A stretch of DNA of 64,000 nt from an uncultured Clostridia bacterium (GTDB lineage Bacteria > Bacillota > Clostridia > Oscillospirales > Acutalibacteraceae), in the NCBI GenBank assembly GCA_937892115.1, contig CALAUI010000001.1, forward strand, positions 74,985 to 138,984, given 5' to 3'. Of this stretch, positions 1 to 6,815 are shown piece after piece. Below the pieces are notes generated by a model. The model had not been told where the DNA came from, ran no database searches, and saw only the letters and a list, made by a program, of their open reading frames with translations. The stretch's first letter is position 1. Every line of letters begins with the position of its first letter. A program made the translations under genes and the position numbers.

Positions 1-1
1 A

Positions 2-976
2 AAGTACGGTATTGATAAAAAGGATATCGTTTTTGATCCTCTTACCCTTACGGTCAGCGCCGACCCGGATGCCGCGAAGGTTACACTTGAATCCGTAAAG
101 CTTATTACGGAAAAAACGGGATGCAGGACCTGCCTCGGTGTGTCTAATGTTTCTTTCGGACTTCCGCAGAGAAACGTAATCAATTCATTTTTCTATACTC
201 TTGCGATGGAAATGGGACTTTCTGCAGGTATTATTAACCCCAAATCAATTGAAATGATGAATGCATACAGGTCTTTTTTAGCACTAAAAGGATTTGATGA
301 TTCCTGCCTCGGGTATATTGCGAATATGAAGGATATTCCTGCGGATTCTGTTACCGAGGCAAAGAGTGAAGAGAATATCAGGTCAGCGATAATTTCGGGT
401 CGTAAGGAACTTGCTTCAAAGCTTACCGTATCACTTCTCGAAAATAATAAACCGCTTGACATCATAAATAATGAGATTATTCCGGCTCTTGATGTTGTGG
501 GTAAAAATTTTGAAAACAAAAAGATTTTTCTTCCCGAATTACTTCTTAGCGCAGAAGCGGCAAAATGCTGCTTCGAGGTTATAAAGGAAAACTTCGGTAA
601 GGGCGAAAACCAATCCAAATTTACGATTGTTCTGGCAACAGTTAAGGGCGACATTCATGATATCGGCAAAAATATTGTGAAATTGCTCCTTGAAAATTAC
701 GGATATGATGTTATTGATCTCGGGAAGGATGTTCCCTGCGAAAAAGTGCTTGAAGCAGCAAAGAATCATTCTGCTAAATTGGTGGGGCTCAGCGCTTTGA
801 TGACCACAACCGTTCCTGCGATGAAAGAAACCATAGATCTTCTTCACAGAGAATATCCCGAATGTAAAGTGGTTGTAGGCGGCGCCGTGCTGACAAAGGA
901 ATTTGCTTATGAAATCGGTGCCGATTCCTATGCAGGAGATGCAATGGAAACTGTCAGGTATGCGGAAGGGCTTTGA
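2..976 (+). CDS. metH: Cobalamin-dependent methionine synthase (partial, C-terminal part)
   Basis: The reading frame is open from base 2, so the gene begins outside the window; 324 residues are visible. The first ~60 residues look like the end of a pterin-binding (methyltetrahydrofolate) domain. They are followed by a helical cap and a Rossmann B12-binding domain with the base-off cobalamin motif GDIHDIGKNIV, whose His ligates cobalt, then GLSALMTTT and a final GGAVLT segment. Family knowledge: the enzyme moves a methyl group from 5-methyl-THF via cobalamin to homocysteine in the cytosol. The protein stops just after the B12 domain, so the SAM-dependent reactivation domain of E. coli MetH is missing, as in many Clostridia. 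The next gene begins one base after the stop. A short corrinoid protein of another methyltransferase is less likely because of the upstream pterin-like segment. Confidence 0.88.
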   Translation, partial: KYGIDKKDIVFDPLTLTVSADPDAAKVTLESVKLITEKTGCRTCLGVSNVSFGLPQRNVINSFFYTLAMEMGLSAGIINPKSIEMMNAYRSFLALKGFDDSCLGYIANMKDIPADSVTEAKSEENIRSAIISGRKELASKLTVSLLENNKPLDIINNEIIPALDVVGKNFENKKIFLPELLLSAEAAKCCFEVIKENFGKGENQSKFTIVLATVKGDIHDIGKNIVKLLLENYGYDVIDLGKDVPCEKVLEAAKNHSAKLVGLSALMTTTVPAMKETIDLLHREYPECKVVVGGAVLTKEFAYEIGADSYAGDAMETVRYAEGL

Positions 977-977
977 T

Positions 978-1859
978 ATGCTTATCTTCAAAAAAGTTGA
1001 TATTGAGGACATACCCGTCCTGAGTAAATTCTACTCGCGTTATCCTTCCGGAAGCTGTGATACTACGGTCGGTTCAATTGTGATGTGGCGTGACTACTTC
1101 GATTACAGATATGCAATTTCCGATGACACACTTACTGTTTTGTCGGAGCATGACGGTGATTTCTGCTTTTCCTTTCCTATCGGATGCTGTCCGGAGAAAA
1201 TGATCGGAATGATAGACGAGTATTGTAAAGCAAATGATATTCCGATGAAAATCTGTACTCTCAATGCGGAAGAAACGGAAATTATTGCAAAAATGTATCC
1301 GGATTATTCGTCGTTTGCTGACAGAAACTGGTTTGATTATGTCTATGATTTCAGCGCGCTTGCTTCGCTTGAAGGAAAGAATTATTCTCATCAGCGCAAT
1401 CAGATTCATAAATTTGAAAGAGAATATCTTGATTATTCATACGAAATTATTACGGACGATAATATAAACGAGGTTATTGATTTTAATAACAGTTTTACGT
1501 TTCACGCCGAAAAACAGGACGACAGTGCCGACAGAGAGGTTGAAATGTGTCTGGATGTTCTGAAAAACTATAATTATTATGATTTTGCAGGCGGAATACT
1601 CAGAGTTGACGGTAAAGTTGTAGGTTATTCAATCGGAGAAATAATCGGTGATACGATTTATATTCATATTGAGAAAGCAGATACGTCTTACAGAGGCGTT
1701 TATCAGATGATATCAAATCTGTTCCTGAAAAATAATGCTTCTGATGAAATCAAATATGTAAACCGCGAAGAGGACTGTGGGGACGAAGGACTTCGTAAAT
1801 CAAAGCTGTCCTGCAATCCCTTGTTTCTTCTTCAAAAAAACTTTTGCTCCTGCATATAG
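978..1859 (+). CDS. DUF2156 / phosphatidylglycerol lysyltransferase C-terminal-like protein
   Basis: A 293-residue protein with the two GNAT-like halves of the DUF2156 (LPG_synthase_C) family. Typical landmarks are an early W-R-D-Y-F segment, a middle RNQIHKFEREY segment and a late VNREEDCGDEGLRKSK segment, where the family has its conserved N-R-E-D-G-x-x-G-L-R run. Stand-alone members are predicted acyl- or aminoacyl-transferases of unknown substrate; the domain in MprF moves lysine from tRNA to phosphatidylglycerol. There is no membrane segment, so the MprF flippase part is absent. I start at ATG 978, one base after the metH stop, because the longer frame lies inside metH. Transcription is probably coupled to metH and to the lipase gene 15 bases downstream. 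Confidence 0.8.
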   Translation: MLIFKKVDIEDIPVLSKFYSRYPSGSCDTTVGSIVMWRDYFDYRYAISDDTLTVLSEHDGDFCFSFPIGCCPEKMIGMIDEYCKANDIPMKICTLNAEETEIIAKMYPDYSSFADRNWFDYVYDFSALASLEGKNYSHQRNQIHKFEREYLDYSYEIITDDNINEVIDFNNSFTFHAEKQDDSADREVEMCLDVLKNYNYYDFAGGILRVDGKVVGYSIGEIIGDTIYIHIEKADTSYRGVYQMISNLFLKNNASDEIKYVNREEDCGDEGLRKSKLSCNPLFLLQKNFCSCI

Positions 1860-1874
1860 TGAAAGGATGATTTT

Positions 1875-3041
1875 ATGTCAAAAACAACAAAATATCCCAT
1901 TATTCTCGTCCACGGTATGTTCGGATGGGGAGATGATGAAGGCCTTAATAATTACCTTCCTTATTGGGGAGCCAACACTTGTAACATAGTAAAGCATTAC
2001 TCTTGCTACGGTTATGATATTCATGCCGCTTCAGTAGGACCTGCATCCAGCGCATGGGACAGAGCTTGTGAGCTTTATGCCCGTCTTACAGGCGGAGTCG
2101 TTGACTACGGTAAGGCACATTCGGAGTCCGCTCATCATAAACGTTACGGCAGATACTATGACGAAAAACTTGTTGAGCAGTGGGATTCTGACCATAAAAT
2201 CCATCTTGTAGGTCACTCTTTTGGCGGAAATACAGTCAGACTGCTTACACATCTTCTTACTTACGGTGCCCCCGAAGAGGTTGCCGCTTCTCCCGATGAC
2301 GTGTCCGAACTGTTTAAGGGCGGTCATCAGGACCTTATAGCGAGTGTCTTCACAATCTGCGCACCTCATAACGGTACAACTACTTTTATAGTTGCCGATA
2401 AAATCAAATTGCTTCCTGTTATTAAATTCATCGTTTACAATTACATGGGCTTGTTCGGACGTTCACCGGTTGAAGGAACGCTGTTTGATTTCCATCTTGA
2501 ACAGTACGGTCTCAGCGATACTCCCGGTCAGAAAGATGCTTACCCGATGAGAAGGGCTAAGAAACTGTATAAGTACAGTAAAGATAACATTGAGTATGAT
2601 ATGAGCGGTGAGGGTGCAAAAAAGCTGAATGATATTATGGAAATCAGCCCTGATATCTATTACTTTTCCTATTCATATACGTGTGTCGGTGTTGATTCAT
2701 TCGGCAGACATCACGTTGCAAATCATACAGACTTTCCGTTTCTGACGTTTGTTTCCGAGCTGGTGCTGACTTATAATCATTTTGTCAGACCCAAAGGAAA
2801 CTATGAATATGCAGATTATGCAAACGACGGACTGGTAGATTTGCCTTCGGCTATGTTTCCCAAGGATGAGCCGTACACATATTTCAACAAAGATGATATA
2901 GAGCCGGGTATGTGGAACGTTATGAAGACACGTGTCGGTGATCACGGCACGCCGATAGGTCTGTTTTCCAACGCAAATGATACCTATGCGCTTTATGACG
3001 AAATCATTGAACTCATGAAGGAAATTGAAACCAGAAGGTGA
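1875..3041 (+). CDS. Lipase of the staphylococcal/Geobacillus (family I.5/I.6) type
   Basis: 388 residues, alpha/beta hydrolase. It opens with the oxyanion motif ILVHGMFGWG. The nucleophile elbow GHSFGG has Ser115, the acid is Asp318 in NDGLVD and the base is His357 in GDHGTPIG. The insert HSESAHHKRYGRYY (about residues 79-92) matches the zinc-binding insertion of this lipase family. Such lipases hydrolyse triacylglycerols and esters and are normally secreted. Here translation starts directly at the catalytic domain and no signal peptide is visible, so the enzyme is either cytosolic or exported in an unrecognised way. ATG 1875 has GAAAGGATG upstream. The gene overlaps or abuts the following membrane protein gene. 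Confidence 0.88.
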   Translation: MSKTTKYPIILVHGMFGWGDDEGLNNYLPYWGANTCNIVKHYSCYGYDIHAASVGPASSAWDRACELYARLTGGVVDYGKAHSESAHHKRYGRYYDEKLVEQWDSDHKIHLVGHSFGGNTVRLLTHLLTYGAPEEVAASPDDVSELFKGGHQDLIASVFTICAPHNGTTTFIVADKIKLLPVIKFIVYNYMGLFGRSPVEGTLFDFHLEQYGLSDTPGQKDAYPMRRAKKLYKYSKDNIEYDMSGEGAKKLNDIMEISPDIYYFSYSYTCVGVDSFGRHHVANHTDFPFLTFVSELVLTYNHFVRPKGNYEYADYANDGLVDLPSAMFPKDEPYTYFNKDDIEPGMWNVMKTRVGDHGTPIGLFSNANDTYALYDEIIELMKEIETRR

Positions 3042-3049
3042 GGACTGCT

Positions 3050-4927
3050 TTGATTAGCTTTTTGAAAAAAGCATCCAAGGGTACGCTGATTATACTTATT
3101 TTTACTTTATTTTTCCTTGTTGCTTCCGTTTTTCAGATTTTTGCCTGCAGTAGCAGCAAAACAATCTGCGATGCGGTTGAAATTAAAAACGGAAGTTACG
3201 ATAAATCAAATGACGGTAAAGAAATCATAGTATCCGGTCTGCCCGAGATCGTCAATAAACCCGTTGACGACTTTACCGGTGTGTCTGTTGACGGATATGC
3301 ATTGATAAGGACCGTAAAGATGTATCAGTATGACCTTTCCGACGATACGGTCGTTAAAGTGTTTTCTTCCGAACAGTTGAAAAATATTAAGGGTAAACAC
3401 GGTGAAAGATACGACAACCCGGCATTCCCGATTGATTTGCAAAACGAGATTTTTCTTGCCGACGTCGGCTTTGAAGGCGGGCTTGTAATTTCACCCGACT
3501 ATGTTTCTTCAATTACCGAAGATTATCCCTATTTTGATTCTTCCGTACACAAGACTTCAGTTTCCGATTTGCAGGATTTTGATAACGACCTCAGATTTGT
3601 TTCGGGTGGTGTATCGTATTATAACGGTATTTCGGATAATCCGAAAATAGGAGATATTGAAATTACCTATTCGTATATTCCTTCTTCCATATTGAAGGAA
3701 CTTACTGTTTACGGCATACAGGAAAACGGGTGCATAGTCCGAGGCAAACTCAATTATGCATCAATGACGAACAAAGTTGTTGACGGTAATGAGCTGAGAA
3801 GCATTGTTATCGGTTCAGCTGAAGACCTGAGAAACGGATTTATTTTGTTCTTTGTCATCTGTTTTGTGATATTGACGTTTAAGTGTTTTAAGGGCAAATT
3901 GTCTCTTAAAAAATCCGTTTTGCCCGTTATTGCCGTTTTGATTTTTGCTTTTGCTCCGTTCGTTAACGCTAAAGCTGATTTCGGAGATTACGGCGGTGAC
4001 TTTGACTTCGGCGGAAACGATAGCTTTGATTTTGATTTCGGCGGAAATGATTACGATTATGACAGCGGAGGAGACGTTGCCGTTGCCGAAACGACAACTT
4101 CGTCTTATTACTCGTATAACGGTTATCCCTCCGATGCCATTTCAATTTATGACGGTTCTTACGGATACAAAAATACCATAGGAGCTTCAGTTACTGTCAA
4201 TAAACTTAAAGATGTAGATTCATCGTATGAATCCGGCATATATTTCTCATTTTTTGGCGCCGTTGCCGGTATTATTGCCGTTCTTATTTCAAAGAGGAAG
4301 AAGGTCAGTCATACGTCTCGTCCTCTGGGTGCAGTTCGTACTTCATCAGCTGTATTGAGAAATTTGAATGAATATAATCAGCTTGATGAGCTGTTTGATA
4401 AAGACGAACTTTGTGACAGAATTTCGGATATGTATGTTCAATTCCAGCACGCATGGCAAAATAAGGATATGAAAGAGTTAAGGCCTTATCTTACCGATGA
4501 ATTTTATGCTCAGTGTAATCTTCAGCTTGACAATTATATACGTAATTCACAGACGAATATTGTAGATGATATAAATGTTGAAAACGTAATACTTGTCGGA
4601 TGGAAGCAGGACGGCGAAAATGATATTATTATTGCGTCCGTTCAGGCAGTAATCCGCGATTATGTTATTGACGACAACACGGGCAATTTCGTCAGAGGAA
4701 ATAAAGATAATCTCAGACGTATGTGTTATGAGTGGACTCTTGTAAGAGCAACCGGTAAGATGACCGGTGATAAGTCGGCGGAAGACGGAGTATGTCCCCA
4801 CTGCGGAGCTCCTCTGTCAATCAATGCGGCAAATCAGTGTGAATACTGTGATTCCATCATAGAAACAGAGGCATCGGATTGGGCTGTCAGCGGTATTAAG
4901 GCAATATCGCAGATTACAATTCAATAA
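3050..4927 (+). CDS. TMEM43-like / TIM44-like domain membrane protein with C-terminal zinc ribbon
   Basis: About 625 residues. One N-terminal transmembrane helix is followed by a domain resembling the TMEM43 (DUF1625) family, with ALIRTVKMYQYD and later YDNPAFPIDL in the family order. Two further hydrophobic stretches lie near residues 264-312. Then come a Gly/Asp/Phe-rich run (about 309-342), another helix (about 391-414), a cytosolic-looking TIM44-like region (about 443-570) and a CPHCG...CEYC zinc ribbon starting at Cys582. TIM44-like domains bind membranes or partner proteins; the function of this combination is not known to me. I prefer TTG 3050 as start because AGGTGAGG lies six bases before it; GTG 3038 is the longer choice. 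It follows the lipase without a gap. Confidence 0.7.
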   Translation: MISFLKKASKGTLIILIFTLFFLVASVFQIFACSSSKTICDAVEIKNGSYDKSNDGKEIIVSGLPEIVNKPVDDFTGVSVDGYALIRTVKMYQYDLSDDTVVKVFSSEQLKNIKGKHGERYDNPAFPIDLQNEIFLADVGFEGGLVISPDYVSSITEDYPYFDSSVHKTSVSDLQDFDNDLRFVSGGVSYYNGISDNPKIGDIEITYSYIPSSILKELTVYGIQENGCIVRGKLNYASMTNKVVDGNELRSIVIGSAEDLRNGFILFFVICFVILTFKCFKGKLSLKKSVLPVIAVLIFAFAPFVNAKADFGDYGGDFDFGGNDSFDFDFGGNDYDYDSGGDVAVAETTTSSYYSYNGYPSDAISIYDGSYGYKNTIGASVTVNKLKDVDSSYESGIYFSFFGAVAGIIAVLISKRKKVSHTSRPLGAVRTSSAVLRNLNEYNQLDELFDKDELCDRISDMYVQFQHAWQNKDMKELRPYLTDEFYAQCNLQLDNYIRNSQTNIVDDINVENVILVGWKQDGENDIIIASVQAVIRDYVIDDNTGNFVRGNKDNLRRMCYEWTLVRATGKMTGDKSAEDGVCPHCGAPLSINAANQCEYCDSIIETEASDWAVSGIKAISQITIQ

Positions 4928-4933
4928 GTAAAA

Positions 4934-4960
4934 AAGGGACTGCCGTTAAGACAGTCCCTT
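4934..4960. terminator. Bidirectional terminator between convergent genes
   Basis: Nine-base-pair stem (AAGGGACTG with CAGTCCCTT) and nine-base loop. The minus-strand copy is followed by six T, the plus-strand copy by a weaker AT-rich run, so it best serves the GH4 gene but can stop both. Confidence 0.85.
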
Positions 4961-4968
4961 ATGTATTA

Positions 4969-6297
4969 TTATTTGAATTCGGGAAGGAATGTGCCGTGAG
5001 CATCAATGAGGTCATCGACCATCTTTTTGATTGTGTCAATGTCAAGCTCGCTTCCTGTATGGGGATCAAGCATTGCCGCCTGATAAATATGTTCTTTCTT
5101 TCTTGTACGTGCTGCTTCAATTGTAAGAAGCTGAACGTTGATGTTAGTCATGTTCATTGCGGCACACTGTACGGGAAGGGGACCTACATGGCAGGGCTGA
5201 ACGCCGTATCCGTTGACTAAGCAAGGCACTTCAACACATGCTTCAGCGGGAAGATTTGTAATAAGATGGTCTGTATTGAGAACGTTTCCGCCTATCTGAT
5301 AGGGCTTTGATTCGACAATCGCTTCCATAATATGTGAAGCGTATTCGGATGATCTCTCATGAGTTTTGACACCGTTTTCAATAAGCTCGGAATATTCCTT
5401 CTTCCAGCCGTCTATCTGTTTTATGCAGCGACGGGGATATTCGTCAAGAGGAATATTGTATTTTTCAATGAGCTCCGGATATTTGCTCTTGATATAAAAC
5501 ATATTGTATTCAGAGTTATGTTCACTGGATTCGGTACAGTAATAGCCGAAGTTTCTGATATATTCGAGGCGTACTTTGTCATAGCAATCCTTATCATCAA
5601 GCATGTAATTATTTTTTTCAAGTCTTGACTTGATTTCGGGATAGAGATCGTTGCCGTCCTTATCCTTGATTTCGAGAAGCCATGCCATATGGTTAATGCC
5701 TGCAATAAGCTCTTTTTTACCTTCAACCTTGTCTTTCATATCTACTTCGTTGAGAAGAGTTTCGGCACAAACCTGTACGCTGTGGCAAAGACCGACAGTT
5801 TCAACTCCGGTGTATCTCTGCATATATCCGGAAAGCATTGCCATCGGATTGGTGTAGTTAAGGAAAAGAGCGTCGGGGCAGACTTCTTCCATATCTTTTG
5901 CAAAATCTTCAAGAACGGGGATTGTCCTGAGGGCTCTCATAATACCGCCGATACCGAGCGTGTCGGCAATTGTCTGTCTGAGACCGTATTTCTTAGGCAC
6001 TTCAAAGTCAATTATGGTACAGGGATCATAGAGTCCGACCTGGATTGCATTTACAACAAAGGACGCACCTCTTAATGCATCTTTTCTGTTTTCAACGCCG
6101 AGGTAACACTCGATTTTACCGTAACCGCCCATAGTCTTTCTCATTGCTTCAAGAATGACTCTGCTTTCTTCAAGTCGTTGACCGTCAATATCATAAAGAG
6201 CAAATACGCTGTCTCTCAGGGATTCAACGCACATACAGTCACCGATGACGTTTCTGGCAAATACCGTGCTTCCTGCACCCATAAATGTAATTTTCAT
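4969..6297 (-). CDS. melA: GH4 family alpha-galactosidase/alpha-glucosidase-like enzyme
   Basis: 442 residues, the usual length for glycoside hydrolase family 4. The N-terminus MKITFMGAGSTVFARN is the NAD-binding Rossmann start of this family. NYTNPMAM, GLCHSV (Cys171-His172, ligands of the catalytic Mn2+) and INHMAW follow in family order. GH4 enzymes cleave glycosides by NAD+-dependent oxidation at C3 and elimination, and act in the cytosol on imported oligosaccharides. Sequence details look closest to the MelA (alpha-galactosidase) branch, but alpha-glucosidase or glucuronidase activity cannot be excluded. Start ATG 6297 has AAGGCGG just upstream. The gene is monocistronic, divergent from a zinc-resistance operon, and has its own promoter. 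Confidence 0.9.
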   Translation of the reverse strand: MKITFMGAGSTVFARNVIGDCMCVESLRDSVFALYDIDGQRLEESRVILEAMRKTMGGYGKIECYLGVENRKDALRGASFVVNAIQVGLYDPCTIIDFEVPKKYGLRQTIADTLGIGGIMRALRTIPVLEDFAKDMEEVCPDALFLNYTNPMAMLSGYMQRYTGVETVGLCHSVQVCAETLLNEVDMKDKVEGKKELIAGINHMAWLLEIKDKDGNDLYPEIKSRLEKNNYMLDDKDCYDKVRLEYIRNFGYYCTESSEHNSEYNMFYIKSKYPELIEKYNIPLDEYPRRCIKQIDGWKKEYSELIENGVKTHERSSEYASHIMEAIVESKPYQIGGNVLNTDHLITNLPAEACVEVPCLVNGYGVQPCHVGPLPVQCAAMNMTNINVQLLTIEAARTRKKEHIYQAAMLDPHTGSELDIDTIKKMVDDLIDAHGTFLPEFK

Positions 6298-6329
6298 AGA
6301 TTTACCGCCTTTTCAATTTTTGTACTTCG

Positions 6330-6358
6330 ATTATATATTAAACTACAGTAAAGTACAA
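6330..6358 (-). promoter_or_regulatory. Promoter of the GH4 gene with flanking inverted repeat
   Basis: Minus strand: TTGTAC (6353-6358), 17-base spacer, TATAAT (6330-6335). The arms TGTACTT (6321-6327) and AAGTACA (6351-6357) form an inverted repeat embracing the -10 box, a possible operator for a sugar-responsive regulator (inference). Confidence 0.7.
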
Positions 6359-6375
6359 GAAAAAAATGAAAGTTG

Positions 6376-6404
6376 TTGACTTGGATCAGAAACGGTGTTA
6401 AACT
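6376..6404 (+). promoter_or_regulatory. Promoter of the zinc-efflux operon
   Basis: TTGACT (6376-6381), 17-base spacer, TAAACT (6399-6404), placed 56 bases before the GTG start of the ArsR regulator. Confidence 0.8.
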
Positions 6405-6409
6405 ATTAG

Positions 6410-6431
6410 TGAACAATTGAATACTTGTTCA
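6410..6431 (+). promoter_or_regulatory. ArsR/SmtB-type operator
   Basis: Perfect inverted repeat TGAACAA (6410-6416) / TTGTTCA (6425-6431) with an eight-base spacer, at the expected transcription start just downstream of the -10 box. The half-site TGAACA matches operators known for CadC/SmtB/CzrA-type repressors, so the adjacent regulator probably represses its own operon by blocking initiation. Confidence 0.8.
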
Positions 6432-6460
6432 ATCGTTAATGCTTTTCGGAGGTCATATTA

Positions 6461-6814
6461 GTGAGTAATATAAAAACACGTCACGCCTGTGACGTAGATA
6501 ACATTATAGAAGAACCGAATATTGAAACTCTTTATGATTTATCAGAGCTGTTCAAGGTTTTCGGAGATTCAACGAGAATCAGGATACTGACTGCACTTAC
6601 TCAAAGAGAAATGTGTGTCTTGCATCTTGCCGAGCATCTTGATATGGGCTCAAGTGCTGTTTCGCATCAGTTAAGAATCCTGCGTGCTGCAGGACTTGTC
6701 CGCCCGAGGAGAGACGGAAAAACCGTTTATTATTCTCTTGACGATGAACATGTTAAGGAAATCCTTAAGGACGGGCTTGAACATGTAATTCACAAATCAA
6801 CGGGGGTGAAATAA
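6461..6814 (+). CDS. ArsR/SmtB-family zinc-responsive repressor
   Basis: 117 residues with a winged helix-turn-helix; the recognition region is SSAVSHQLRILRAAGLV. In the last helix Asp95, His97, His108 and His111 reproduce exactly the D-x-H...H-x-x-H spacing of the alpha-5 zinc site of CzrA and SmtB. His8 and Cys10 in the N-terminal arm could add an alpha-3N-like site, while the alpha-3 helix has only one Cys (Cys52). This points to zinc (perhaps cadmium or cobalt) rather than arsenic sensing. GTG 6461 is preceded by CGGAGGT. The ATPase gene starts one base after the stop, so metal release of the repressor should induce efflux. Confidence 0.9.
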   Translation: MSNIKTRHACDVDNIIEEPNIETLYDLSELFKVFGDSTRIRILTALTQREMCVLHLAEHLDMGSSAVSHQLRILRAAGLVRPRRDGKTVYYSLDDEHVKEILKDGLEHVIHKSTGVK

Positions 6815-6815
6815 T

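Noticed and set aside
539..1012. 157-codon minus-strand frame across metH and the next gene
   Set aside because: Antisense to two well-supported genes; composition not protein-like.
1800..1859. Frameshift at the poly-A run near the end of the DUF2156 gene
   Set aside because: The family normally ends about here (NPLFLLQK), and the alternate frame adds no known family residues.
5689..6075. Plus-strand frame inside the GH4 gene
   Set aside because: Shadow of a gene with complete motifs on the other strand.
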